Assembly (NCBI GenBank): GCA_020226215.1
Contig: CM035235.1
Location: 64,501-128,500, forward strand
Length of the DNA stretch: 64,000 bases
Source of the DNA: Sindora glabra
Taxonomy: Eukaryota; Streptophyta; Magnoliopsida; Fabales; Fabaceae
Reading direction: 5' to 3'
Shown: positions 1-12,363 of the stretch, one piece after another
Position numbering within the stretch: position 1 is the stretch's first letter
How the letters are laid out: each line of letters opens with the position of its first letter
Position numbers and translations under genes: made by a program
Notes under the pieces: model-generated
Databases searched by the model: none
Seen by the model: only the letters and a program-made list of their open reading frames with translations
Told to the model about the DNA's origin: nothing

Positions 1-1139
1 AATCCTATAGCTTTAACACATCATTAATAACAACTAGTAAATAGTTAAATATATGGGTAGACAACTAATGCACCATGACTAACACATCATTTTAGCACAA
101 CAAATGATAGTCATCACAAAAAACAGATATACATCTTATATAAACATCATCAAGAAAGAAAACTAAGAATAAAAAATTTGGATCTCTACTCATTTAAGAG
201 TACTTATAGAACTTGTTCCCTTCATTAAGAATCTAAAGTGTAGTATCTAAGATAACATAAAATTAGTAAAGAATTTAAAGAAAGAATTATGAAAAGAAGA
301 TGAATTAATGTAAGTTTTAAGCTTATACCTTTAACGATCAAGAATACTTCTTTCACCAACAGTCATTCAATAACTCTCAAGGAACTAATAGAAAGAACAC
401 TTAAGAATAATGCTTTCTCTCTTTAATTCCCTCTCTAGCCATAAAAGAGCTCTTGTTTGGTATGAGAGGATTTGAATTTGCTAGCCTATTTATAGGAAAA
501 AATATGAGTAATCACCAAGTAATGATATTGTGTTTACATCATTAAAATAACATCTTTTTGCTTACCTAAAGCTTGCATCATCCAAGAATATTCTATATTC
601 TTTTTTTGTACTTAAGTTTTACTATTAGGTCCTCCATTAATTCTATAATTGCTAATAAATTCTATACTAATTGAAAATTACTTTAGTGTCCCAAAATTAT
701 GAAAATTACCTTAAGGCCTTTAAAATATGCTAAATTCTTCCCTATTCCCCTAGTTTTACTCAATGCCTTTTCACTAAGCCAAATTCCTCTTCCCCCTTAG
801 GGACACTTATGTCCTTAAATATAAGGGTAATTTACATTTTTGTTACCTTAAAATTATTTTAGGATGCTTTTGAGAAAAAATATTAATTTACTCTCAAATC
901 TTATTAGCCATGTATCTTGAATACTCCTAACTTCTTAAAATTTTTCCTAAATAACTTCTACTAAATTTTCATCCATTAAAACTAATAAATGACTTTACTA
1001 ACAATAATAAGTATATTTTTGTTTGTTATTTACTAACAAACAATATCTGACTTAATTCTAACTATTTTTTCTACTAGATTATTTTATTAGGTATTATAAT
1101 AAAGAAATATCAAACTTAGTATGCCAAAGGATATTAAAA
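1..1139 (-). other. Reverse-strand LTR- or promoter-like sequence
   Basis: On the minus strand this stretch has a good TATA box (CCTATAAATAGG, at 485-496), then a purine- and pyrimidine-mixed leader running towards position 300, as in plant LTRs and promoters. It sits downstream (to the left) of the broken reverse-strand coding region at 1140-3470. It could be the LTR of an element cut by the window edge. No terminal TG/CA pair or duplicated copy is visible here, so the LTR reading is an inference. Confidence 0.25.
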
Positions 1140-3470
1140 ACAACCCTTTCTATTGGCTTCTCCACTTGATTAACATCGAGATTTGAAGAAGAAGCATTAG
1201 ATGTAGTATCCAAAGTAGCTTTATCCTTTTTCATAGAGGTAAGAGATTTTTATTGATAAAGGTAACTATAAAAGATGAATTCGAAAAAAAGATATAACAA
1301 ATAATAAAAGAAACGTGTAACCTATATACTTGTGCTTAAAGAAGTGCACTTAAGGGCAAATGATCTTCATCATTAGATGGCTTGAGACATTTAGCATAAA
1401 AAACTTTTAGGGAAAACACCATAATTAACTCATTATCATTTCTTTGGAACAATGGCCTTGTAAATAGGGGAAAACTCCCTAATTGGCTTAAATTTCTTGG
1501 TAAAAGACCCTGAAAGAATTGAATACAACAAGTTCATTCTCAAAATGCTCTTGGAAATGATAAAGGTAAGATAAAAAAGGATACAAGTACACTAATGCTT
1601 ATGTACCACAACCTAAGCCTGCTACTAGTTATTAATAAAAAATCTATGATTTCAAGAAACTTGTCATTACCCTTTTCTAAAAACCTTCAAGTGTAATCCA
1701 ATTATGAGCTTATAGCCACTATTGCACCCTAACAAAGTTAATCATAGCTAAACTAACATACTACTCTATTAGGATGATAGCACACTGGCAGGAATGCCCT
1801 TTAGCATGAAAAGAAGCCATCCATTAGAAGAAAGCCTAGCAAAGTAACAAGAATCAGAATCAATAACCACCTATCATAATTTCCCTTCATGTAAGTTATT
1901 TGAATCTATCTACCTATTAGATTAGCATTAGAACTAGTATTGTAGTTTTCCCCACCTCAAGAATAATAAAGGTCAATCTTAGCAAGGTTCTTATAAGTGA
2001 TGTAGGGATGGAAGCTAAATTTGTGCACATCATTAATTAATATATATAGAGAAGCCTTCTTTTTTAATAGCCCTAATGCTAAACTCAGGGAAGTTTTTCT
2101 TAGTTAACCATGGAACTCAAAGTAGGAGCATACATAGGAAAACATTTATATTAGAAAAATTGCACAAAATTAGCATTAATGAAGCTATTCATTACACATT
2201 ACCTATTTGACTACTTAATTTGACCTTAAAGTTAGTCCAGGTGAAGGTAAAATTCACCTAAGAAAATAGGGCCCAAAACTAATTGTGTATGGGCTAAGTG
2301 GAATTGACCTTTCCTTGTTTGGGCTTTCTATATATAGTAAACTCTGTTGTTGAGCATCGCTACCTATGTGAGAATTAATGAATCAACTTTCTTCACCTGC
2401 TTAAGCCCGACCACTAAACCACTGATTCGTAGACTAAACTTATTGCTCGATTGGATAATCACCTATTTTAAAGATAAACACAATACGAGCAATCCATAAA
2501 TATATAGTATAATTTAAACTCTTAGATAGAGGCCTAATAAAGATAATGTGACTTAATTAGTGAGCCATAAAAGCTACAAGAAACAAGTCATCATCCTTGT
2601 TACCTTGGTTATTAACTATACCAATAGAGCAACCTTTACCATTTTCCCGAATTTGCTTTTCCAAAGCATTATAAAAATATTTTAACTACTTAGCAAAAAT
2701 GGATTTATCTTCAAAAGAAGAGAACATCCTTACTATTGCTTGGTTTTTATTAGAATACTTTATAGAACCATACTCACCTAAACTTTTTTTAAGTTTAGAG
2801 TTTAACTTTACATGCTCTATAAAAGAACCTAATATATATATATATATGAACCTCTATAAAAAAAGGCAAATTATACAAAGCATATACATATTCAAGAATA
2901 AGAGTAAACTCACCCTAGCTAGCCATAATTGTATAAGTATCACTCACCCTATGCTTTAGCAAACAATTCAAATCTTCGAAGCTTTTCTTTATGGTTAAAT
3001 GAGAAGAGATAAAAATAGCATTAGCAAACTTTGTAAATTTTAATTAGCTATGTTGGCAAAAGTTTCCTAATACTTCATCTACTTAAGCATTAAATTCATC
3101 TATGGGTAACAATTTTGCTATGCTAAAGGTATAATCCTTCTTGGCTAAATGTGTTAACATCAATGGACTATTAGAGAAAGGAAACTTTTCTAAAAGTTCT
3201 TCATTATGATGAGGATTGAGCATTATGGGATCAATTAGTAGGCCTAGCTTGATATTCATAAAATTTAAAAGGAGTCTATAAAACCATCTCCCACTTTCCC
3301 TAATTCTATAAGATAAATTTTTATACTTAAATTCATCTTTGAAGCTAAGGGCACAATCTTAGAATTAATAGATATAGAAATTAGTTTTTTCTACTCAATG
3401 TTAATAGAATGATTTTGGATGCATCTTTCTTACTTCTCTTCTTCTTGAGAGCTATAGTAACAAAAATCAT
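1140..3470 (-). pseudogene. Degenerate reverse-strand coding region, possibly plant-mobile-domain-like
   Basis: The minus strand can be read as protein in broken stretches. It begins at an ATG at 3470 with a lysine-rich start (MIFVTIALKKKRSKKDASK), passes through segments such as FPFSNSPLMLTHLAKKDY (around 3200-3120) and a hydrophobic stretch near 2600-2550, and ends in a serine/asparagine-rich piece (KATLDTTSNASSSNLD, just left of 1234). Stops and frame changes break it throughout. The overall style resembles plant-mobile-domain (aminotransferase-like) proteins, which occur both in host genes and as extra open reading frames of Tat-type gypsy elements. That assignment is from memory of the family and is weak. 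The small plus-strand frame at 2699-2959 is a shadow. Confidence 0.3.
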
Positions 3471-3575
3471 GAATGAAAATTAAGAAAACTTTCTTGAAAT
3501 TGAAAGCATGTTAAAAATGGCATTGAAATGAAGAAAGAACAAAAACTCATAAAAATTTGAAAAGAAAGAAACAGT

Positions 3576-5245
3576 TAATGAGAAAAATATTTACTATTAT
3601 ATTTTCCCCTATTGTATGTCTGTTAGGTATTACATATGCTTAATTTTACAGAATAGGCCTTGTTTTATAATTTTGGATTAATTTTACAATTTTCTGAATT
3701 TATTCAATAAATGCTGGATTCTGACACTATTTCTATTTTTCAGTCATAACTTCGGCTGCAGATCTTGGATTGAGGAAAACATTATATTTTTGGAAAGCTA
3801 AAATAAATATCTACAACTTTTATGTTTTGGTCAAAGCACAATTCAGACTCCTTCAAGCCTTTACTTAGCCAGCAAGTTAAAATCATGTTTTTATCCCTGC
3901 TGAACCCATTTATGTATTTGGTCCATATCTAGAGCTATAGTGGTCTGACTAAACTAATTATAACACCTAAATTCTCATGAGACATAGGCATACAACTTTC
4001 ATGTTTATGGATCTTCCAAAAGAAATCTATTTCATGGACTTATTCTGCTTGGAAGACAAGCCTACGGGAATTCGCTGATTGATTTGATTGGAATTAATTG
4101 ACTTATAAAACAAGTCTGGACTTCTAGAAATTAGGAAAACCTTATTATTGTAATTATAAGAGTCATCTAATCCTAGTCCAATAGGGTTTTAGGCAATTTA
4201 AGTTATATAAATGGGCAAGAGGGCTGAAGAGAAGGGAGATTCAGATTTTTACACAATTCAGCAACCTAGTTTCCTTTTTTCTTCTTCTTGTTTCTTCTTT
4301 ATTCTTCATCAATGGAGGGCTAATTTTCTAAGTTTGATTTAAGGAGTTTGAAGCTCTCCTCTTGAGGATTATGATTTCATGCTTTGTAATATTGACCTTT
4401 CTTAATTAATTTTCCTCTTTCTGTATTTAATTATGCTGAATTCTTGAGATTCCTTATGTTGGGTGTTGATTTGATATAATTGATATTCACCTTTGTGATT
4501 TCTAAATTCTTTGCTTTTTTATTATGAAATTATGATTTACAAATCATATTTTTATGCATAGGGATAGAGGGTTAAAGGATTAATTTAGAGATTTCTAATT
4601 TAATTTCTCAACTCAACTAAATTCTATTTATAAATCAATTTTAATCTAGCATAAGGATTATAGTGATTGCTTGATTTAGCTAATTTTAATTGATCAAATC
4701 CTAGGCAATTGTCTTGCGTAGAATTCACGAATTATTGCAGGGATTTCAGATAATTCAAAATTGAAGAATTAATTAGAAAAAGTTAAATCCTAATTGATCT
4801 ATAATTAATCTAATTTAGGGCTCTCAATTTCCTTGAATCGGCTGTTTAGTTCCATTAATTTCTCTTCTATTTTATTTCTATTTTACTTCTATTTTAGAGT
4901 TAATTTTCATGCTTATTAATCATTTAATTTCATGCAACCACCCCCAATTCTAATTTTGTTCTACATACATACATTATTGCATTACTATATTTTGCATTCT
5001 AATTCTATTTTTGTTTTATCTAATAGCAGCATTCTATTTTATTATATTGCATTTTGTTTATATTAGTTCTTCACATTTTCATTATAGAAATAATTTAATA
5101 ATTGTGCATATATAGCTAGAAAATTATTTAGAAAAGGTAAAATCAAATAATCACTAGGGATACAACCTGGTTGTGCCACTATTTTACATTATTTTTCAGC
5201 AACCAGTTTTAAATCTAATTTTGGTACATTGTAGCATGCACATCA
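3576..5245 (+). mobile_element. Solo LTR of the Athila-like family
   Basis: A complete LTR of 1670 bp starts TAATGAGAAAAATATTT (the expected TG mutated to TA) and ends GCATGCACATCA. It is flanked by a perfect 5-bp TSD, ACAGT, at 3571-3575 and 5246-5250. No internal region is attached, so it is the product of recombination between the two LTRs of a full element. Its sequence is closer to the LTRs of A4 (29674 and 36659) than to those of A1 or A3; for example, it shares the 'aataggccttgttttataat' stretch near its start. Confidence 0.9.
4203..4214 (+). promoter_or_regulatory. TATA box of the solo LTR
   Basis: TTATATAAATGG lies about 630 bp into the LTR, followed about 30 bp on by the purine-rich start of the presumed transcript. 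The equivalent box is kept in both A4 LTRs as ATATAAATAG. It marks the U3/R border of this LTR family. Confidence 0.6.
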
Positions 5246-5250
5246 ACAGT

Positions 5251-7544
5251 CTTTTGATAAAGACTATATTACCTTTTAAAGAAGAGGGAATGAGGAATAA
5301 TAAAGGTTTTCAAAATTATACTAGCTAGTGTAAGCAAATTGTATAACACCTACCACTTTGAAAAGAGCCATGGTAATCTTTATGCAAAAGGCCTAATATA
5401 AATGTTCTAACTTTGAAAAGGCAAGGATATGGATTAGCCTATAAAACTTAGTAAAGCCTAGCATTAAAGTGCACCTTAAAAGAGGACTAAAAGTAAACCA
5501 AGGCCCAATCTATATTAACCCAAAAAGTGGGTCTAAAAATGATCAAAGGCATTACAAGCATATAAATTGTTATGGGCGTTTAAACAAATAAGGTCCTGTA
5601 AAGGCCTAGAACTATCCAGTAGTCATTTAACTTAGGATAAAGTCATTTTAGCTATAAAGAGCAAAAATTTCCCTCTCTACCTTATTAAGAATTCCTTTAA
5701 GAATAGTATGGATAGATTAAAATAAAGGTCCCATCCTCAATACATATAGAAGTACTGGGCATGTCATGGCCAAGCCTTTTCACCATGGATCTTTTGATCA
5801 AAAGTGAGCAAGAGAGGCCATAATAACTCATATCCTTTCATACAAATAATGACAACCATTTATATTCCTTACCAAATCACTCATAACCATCCATATCAAG
5901 CACCATATATTTCATATCAATCTTTATCTCATTATGATTACCTAATATCATCTTTATCAATTATTATCCTATTATAATTATTTAATTTTTCCTATATCCA
6001 TTACTATATATATTGTTATCTTATTAATCCTAATCTAAGGTAATAAATTGCTAGCACAACACCTAGATTAGCATGCATTTTCTATGTAATTATCTCCCTT
6101 CACTAATACATATAAAAGGCATTATCTTCACCTATTTAAATGGATAGCAATCACTGTATATCAATTTTTTAATCTAATTATATTTTCAATAATTAGTGAA
6201 TAGAAGCTTTACCAATTGTTTTAATCTAATTATATTTTTAATAGTTCATTACTCACTAAGTTTAAAGAAAACTCACTCTTTTTTGTTCTCCATTTATCTT
6301 TTAAGGATCATTCCCTTTAGTTACCATCAAGTAGGTTGAAATTGGGCTTGTTTGTAAAGTTTTGGCATAAAGATATGTGATAGTATAGTTGGACTAGCTT
6401 AGCATGTTAATTTATTAATGCATATTCTATTTATGTTTTTAAATATTGCATACCTTTTAGAAGCATAACTTTTTTGTATATGAAGCACCGCATTAGACAT
6501 GCTTAAGAAAGGCTAGTAAGTGGTCATCCATAGTAATTTCCTATGTCAATCATGTGCCCTAGGGTTGGGATCATGACATCTTGGTTAACCTTATACACTC
6601 ACTAGCCCATTTTTATGCCTTCCAATCGAACTTATACCCTTATAAGCTATTACTAGGATTCAATATTTGATAGTCACATTTTCCCCTACCATATATTCTT
6701 ATAGTACAATTCATACTTGATTTCTTTCTTATGCTATAACTCAAACTATAGTCACCATCTCCCTTCACATTGATACTATGCCTTAATGCATGACCACATG
6801 GTTTATTTCATTTTATAAATAACAAGATAATTTCATTTACATCACATTTCATGCACTATAACACCTTTAAGTCATATTTTAAGGTCACACATCATGTATT
6901 CAACTTTTATTATTACATAATATCTAAACTTAGTGTTTAATAACATTTTATGCCACTTTGATCCCTTATGTAATATGAAAACATTAAGTAAATTAGGTAT
7001 AATCAACTATATACTTGACCATGAAAACCTTAGGAGCAAATATAAGGTTCATAGTCATTATGTAGTTGACTATTGAGGATCTTAAAATAATTTTAGAACT
7101 TTATAGTTAATTACAAAGTTCTAGAAAGTAATCCTAGAAGTTTATAATCGACTATAAAATTTTAAGTAGCAATTCTTGGCCTTATAGTCAACTATATGCC
7201 TTTCGATAATGTACATTTTAAGGTATAATTAACTATTGCCTAGGATTTTGCAAGTTTCAATAAAAATATCACTATTAATCCAAAAATTCAAGCCTTCAAT
7301 TGTATTTAATACTAAAACAAACTTAATCAATTCATAAATGCTCTTTAATAGCACCTTATTAAAGATAATATTATTATTTAATCAAACTAATACCCCAAAT
7401 CAACAAAATATTTATGCATCTATACTTATATTCAAGAAAACCTATGATATGTAACTCAAATGCTAAAATCTTTGGAAAATTTTCAATTAGAGTTGGAATA
7501 TATACTCACTTAGTATAAAAGATTTTACTAAGAGCTATTGCTTA
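5251..7544. other. Unassigned AT-rich region
   Basis: No coding region, LTR or RNA gene was recognised. The only structure noted is the periodic repeat at 7000-7240. The left LTR of A2 resumes abruptly near 7545, so this stretch abuts a deletion or rearrangement breakpoint. The left half of gypsy element G, which should lie here if A2 had simply inserted into it, is not visible. Confidence 0.4.
7000..7240. repeat. 40-bp periodic repeat anchored by TATAGTCGACTAT-like motifs
   Basis: A near-palindromic motif of about 12 bp, consensus ATARTYRACTAT, starts at about 7000, 7063, 7104, 7144, 7184 and 7225. The last five are 40-41 bp apart. The motif is the conserved part; sequence between copies is more diverged but repeatedly ends in TTTAT or GGTAT before the next motif. 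Perfect or near-perfect dyad copies are ATAATCGACTAT at 7144 and ATAGTCAACTAT at 7184. Confidence 0.65.
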
Positions 7545-8303
7545 AATCAAAGGTTCCTTAAATTAATTAAAATTTAGCCTTTCATGGCTAAAAAAGAAGA
7601 AACTTAAAAAAAAAGAAATATGTTTAAAGTTATGTAAAATTATGTTCTTTCCTTTTTATACACAAACTTTATATCTAACTTCCCTCCACTACTAAACTTA
7701 ATGGACCAAGATCAAATGCATTTTAGGATTACAAATAATAGGGCCTTGTCAATTTGAGAGGCCTAGAAACTGATTTATAAAATAATACATTATAAGAGTT
7801 ATTATAGTAAAATTTTATTGGTCAAAATTCTAGCTATTGTAAGACTATTAAAAGTATATGATTTTACTAAACTTCAAACATGAGTTATTAGTTTAGGTCT
7901 TAGGAAACTTAGAGTGCTAGTTTCATTTTGATTATACCTTTTGAGCTCTAAATATGGCCCAAAAATTAATATTGTCTTAACTTGAATAAAAATAAAGTAT
8001 TAACTTTTTGGATAAATTTAACCTCACAAACATTTGAATTAGGATTTATCTAAAACATGAATGTTGTTAAGTTTCCTTTAAGCTTTCCAAAAATGTAAAA
8101 ATCACCAAATCTAATATACAAAACTCAAAATATAACTAAAAACATGAAATAATATAAAAATTCAGCATTAACTGAAATTTTCAAAACATTGAAAAACTAA
8201 CATCCAATCACATAACAAATCCTATTCTATAAAATTAAGCATATGTAACATATTAGAAGGCATGAAATAGGAAAGAATAATATAGAAAAAATCTTTCATA
8301 TTA
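7545..8303 (-). repeat. Truncated 3' LTR of A2
   Basis: This matches, in reverse, the U3 side of the A2 right LTR: sequence from about 7545 aligns by eye with that from about 50745, including a shared 'tttagc..tccatggctaaaaa' region and the LTR start near 8303. About 860 bp of the LTR (R/U5 side) is missing to the left, where unrelated sequence begins. Confidence 0.8.
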
Positions 8304-8530
8304 AATCCTCCCACACTTAGCTCTTGCATAACCTTAGGCAAGACACAACTTTATTTAAAATTAAAAATAAAAGACTTACTTTCTAAAGACTTCAAAATCA
8401 TAAATTCACAAGTAAGAAACAATTAAAGCCATTAAGAGACATAACACATCATGAAATTTTTTTTTGACAAACTAGAAACTAACCAATATAGCAACTTCAT
8501 TCAAAAAGAGTAAATTAATATGGTAAACTT
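8304..8530 (-). other. A2 polypurine tract and 3' end of internal region
   Basis: On the minus strand the tract GCTAAGTGTGGGAGGATTT (8304-8322) lies directly next to the LTR start and is the plus-strand primer site of this family. It is followed by the conserved 3' untranslated sequence. The last five bases, AACTT (8526-8530), are the left TSD of A1. The sequence continues at 16696. Confidence 0.8.
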
Positions 8531-10147
8531 TGATAACCAAGATTTTATCTACATTATTTTCTTCTATTGCATGTCTCTTAGTATGTTATATTTGCTAAAT
8601 TCCATAGAATTAGCCTTGTTTTGAAATTTTTAGGTTAGTTTTATAATGTTCTGAATTTATTCTGCTAATTCTGAAATTTGACACTATTTCTATTTTTTTA
8701 ACTATATCTTAGGCTTTAGATATTAGATTGGAGTGATCTTTATATACTGGAAAACTTAAAAATAGATCTATAACTTCAGTGTTTTGGTCAAAGTGTAATT
8801 CAAACTCCTTAAAGCCTTTATTTAACCAAGAGATTAAAGCTTTATTTCTAGTCCTATTAAGCTAACTTTGGTTTTTGGGCCATATTTGGAGTTACAGAGG
8901 TCTAATTAATGTGAAACCAATACTCATTCTTCATAAGACTTGGATTTACAAGTTATGTATTTATGGTTTGCCCAAATTAAATTATTTTAGTAATCTTATA
9001 CTAATCAAAATTTAAACTTGTGAAAATTCACTGTTGTAACTCTTAGAATTAATTACTTTGTAAAAATATGTTTTGGGCTTCTAAAAATTAGGAAGGCCCT
9101 ATTCTTTTAATCTAAGAGACATAGAATTTAAGTTCAATAAGATTTTAGGTTAATTAGGTCAAACGTAGAAGTAAGAACATATATTAGACTTAGAGATTTT
9201 TATAGACTTTACACTTTATAAAATTCAGTTTTCTCTCTTCTTCTAGTGTTCTTGCTTTTTATCAATGGAGGGTTAAATTTTTTAACTGATTCAAGGAGGT
9301 TAAGGCCTTTCACTATTAGATTATAAGATCATTATTTGTAATGTTAATTTTTTTAATTAATTTTTCTCTTTCCCTAGTGCTTTATGTTGATTTCTTGAAA
9401 TTACATGTGTTAGATGCTTATTTAGTATAATTGGTATTCATCCCTATGATTTCTAATGCTTTGCTATTTTAATATTAAATTATGATCGGTAAATTATGAT
9501 TTTATGTATAGAGGTAGAAGGTTAAGGAATTAATTTGGAAGTTTTTAATTTAAGTTCTTAATTTAACTAAATTCTATCTTTAAATTAATTTTGATCTAAT
9601 TTAGGGATTATAACGGTTATTTAATTTAGCTAATCTTAATTAATCAAATCTTAGATCATTACCAAGTATAGGATTCATGAATTATTATAAGGGTTTCAGG
9701 TAATTTAAAGTTAAAAGATTAATTAAAAAAGTCAAATATCAATTGGTCTATGATTAATTCAAACTAGAGTTTTCAATTCCTTGAATTGACTATTTTATTA
9801 TATTGATTTTCTTCCTTACTATTTGTTTTGTATTTTATTTTATTTAATATATTTATTTTATTTTAAATCATAAAATTTCCTTAATTCTATGTTTTGCATA
9901 ATTCTACATACTACATTCTACTTTACTATCTACATTCATATTGTATTGTGTTTACATCTATTTTGCATCTGTTTCTTCTATTTCTAGTGCATAATAAGTT
10001 AAATAATTATGTAAACATTGTTAGTGAGCTAATTCAAAGAAGATAATTTAAGGGATCATAGGGATCGACTTGGTTTATCTCACTATATTACATTATTTTT
10101 AGCAAAGTAACATAATCTAATTTTAGTGCATTACGATGTATAAATCA
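8531..10147 (+). repeat. 5' LTR of A1
   Basis: Starts TGATAACC and ends with TAAATCA just before the PBS; 1617 bp. It matches the 3' LTR at 15031 along its whole length, with many substitutions and small indels, so the insertion is old. Confidence 0.88.
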
Positions 10148-10153
10148 AAATTT

Positions 10154-10171
10154 TAGTGCCATTGCAAAGGA
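10154..10171 (+). other. A1 primer binding site (tRNA-Asp type)
   Basis: TAGTGCCATTGCAAAGGA corresponds to the tRNA-Asp-type primer site TGGCGCCGTTGCCGGGGA known for Athila/Tat elements. It lies a few bases after the LTR end. Most mismatches are G-to-A or C-to-T changes. Confidence 0.75.
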
Positions 10172-10762
10172 TCCACTTGAATTCATATTTTCCTACATAT
10201 TATTAGTTATATGTCATACAATTTTTCTAGCAATTCAATTAGTAATTATATCTATTAATGTGTTACTTACATTTTACAATAGCTAACCATTTTTTGTATT
10301 TTCTTGCATTCTTTTACATTCTTTGATTTTTGCATATTCCTTCATTATAATTTATCATATTTCACTTCATTCCATATTCAAATAAAGGTTTCTAGCTCAA
10401 AGAAACTAGTTTTACACAATTGTATACCTTATAGGTATTTGATCTCATTAGCTTTGATTAAGCTGAAATTTTTTTTGATGGTAAGTTTAATTTTTCTCAT
10501 TAAAAGTCACTAGTTTTTGGCTTATGAGGTGCCTTACTTTTTTGCTAAATTCCACTATATTAACTACTTTTTCAATTTTTCTTGATATTTTTTATTTCAT
10601 TTTTGGATTTTGTATGGTTATAGCTTTCATTTTGTAATGGTCTTATAATTTTTAAAGTATCTAGATAGGTTAATTAGATGTGTTTAGGGTGATTTTTCAT
10701 AATGCATCAGTGTTTTGGTGCTCCAGTGCACTTATTTAATATATCTTAATGTAGTGTAGTGT
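10172..10762 (+). other. A1 untranslated leader
   Basis: No coding content. The leader is conserved among A1, A3 (21309-21882), A4 (31309-32111) and A2 (49238-49853, reverse), including a stretch around 'ggcttatgaggtgcc' and the approach to the gag start. The frame at 10304-10513 lies in this leader and is not a gene. Confidence 0.6.
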
Positions 10763-11560
10763 ATAAATAGAAGAATTGTTGGTCATTTATTAGTGTTTGA
10801 TTCTAAAATAGATAAAACTTTTCATTTTCTTTATAAGAGTAAAAATAGAATTAATTCTAGCAGTCACACACCTCATTTTGATTTTGGTGATAATCTAAAA
10901 ACTATGGCTAATAATAATAGCACTTTAAAGGAATTGGCGGCCCGGATGTTACCTACCAATCATTAAGCTTCTAATACCCTAAATTAGATGCTGATTGTGA
11001 GCTTAAATTTAATCTAATACATTTACTTCCAAGATTTCATAGTTTTGCTAGTGAGAACCCTCAAAAGTACTTAAAGGAATTTCATATGGTATGCTCAACT
11101 ATGAAAGCCCAAGGCATTTCAAAAGACCATATCAAGCTAAGGGCCTTTTCTTTCTCTTTTACCGATGCAGCCAAGGATTAACTATACAATATGCAGCTTG
11201 GATCTATAACATGTTGGAATGACATAAAGTAGTTGTTCTTTGAAAATTTTTTCCATGAATCCAAAGTAGGTGTAATCAGGAAGGAGATTCATAAAATAAG
11301 GCAGATGAATAAAGAATCATTATATGAGTATTTAGAAAGGTTTAAGAAACTTTGTGTAAACTATCCACACCACCAAATCAATGAGCAACTCCTTATCTGA
11401 TATTTCTATGAAGGCCTTTTTTTTATAGATAGGAGCATGATAGATGTAGCAAGTAATGGTGCAATGGTAGATAAGACTCCTATAGTAGCAAAAGATTTAA
11501 AAACAACCATAGCAACTAACTCTTCATAGTTTAGAATTAGAATTATGGCTATTATTAAGG
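10763..11560 (+). pseudogene. Athila-type gag, A1 copy, broken
   Basis: The capsid-like gag can be followed from the lost start codon (ATA at 10763, where A3 and A4 have ATG) through motifs such as TLKELAARM, ENPQKYLKEFHMVCSTM, ERFKKLCVNYPHHQINEQ and FIDRSMIDVASNGAMVDK near its end. These correspond to the retrotransposon gag domain of Athila elements, which assembles the virus-like particle in the cytoplasm. Several in-frame stops replace Gln or Trp codons. It cannot make a full protein. The following 800 bp is a Gln/Asn-rich linker before the protease. Confidence 0.8.
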
Positions 11561-12363
11561 GTATGAATGAGAAAAATTACTCCCATTTAAACTAACAAAG
11601 ATTAGAAAATAGAATAAATGAGTTAATATCTTTGGTTAAGCAAATAGCAATAGAACAATAGCAATAATTCCAAGCTCTTCCTTCTACTCAACTTTATGGA
11701 ATTTGCTCTTATCCATCCAATTAATTGTTATCCTACACTGTAAGATGATGAATATTAACCTCCTCAAGCCTTTGGTAAACCACAATATTAGCAATAGCCA
11801 AATCAATTCTAGTAACAAGCTAACTAATACCAATAATAATCTTAATATTCCGGTGACAACTAGAATTTTAGATATAACAATAATCCTAACCAATTTTAGC
11901 ATCCTTCCCTTGCTCCTACCTATAACAAAATGTAGCCTAGCCTAGTCCAAAAACTAGAAACAAATTCTTCCTCCTTTCAATCATCATTTAAAGAAATAGT
12001 TAAGCAAATGACAGCAAGTAACTTGCAATTCCATTAGAGAATAGAGGCCATAATTACAAATTTGCAAATTCAAATTAGCTAATTAACTTTAACACTAAAT
12101 GAGCTTAAAGTACAAGTATTAAATCAACCATCTTCTAACTATATAAGAAATAAAGAAGTTATGAATACCATTATAGTAAGAAATGGCAAAGAAGTTAACC
12201 AGCTTTCCAGAATCAAGCCATACATTAACAAGCAACAATTAACCAAAAACTAGAAATTAACTTGAAGAGAAAATCCAGAAGCAACCAAAAAATAAAACAT
12301 ATGATGGCAATATAGTGAATTATTTCCCTATAAGCACACCTCCCATTAATTTTCCTACCCTTC

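Noticed and set aside
2699..2959. Plus-strand 86-residue frame
   Set aside because: It overlaps the better-supported minus-strand protein-like reading, contains a TA-repeat-encoded stretch, and resembles no family.
7000..7240. CRISPR-like array
   Set aside because: Motifs are only about 12 bp, spacers are related to each other rather than unique, and the DNA is plant nuclear.
11684..11945. Overlapping opposed frames in the gag-protease linker of A1
   Set aside because: They arise from the low-complexity Gln/Asn-rich linker; neither continues a gag or protease motif.
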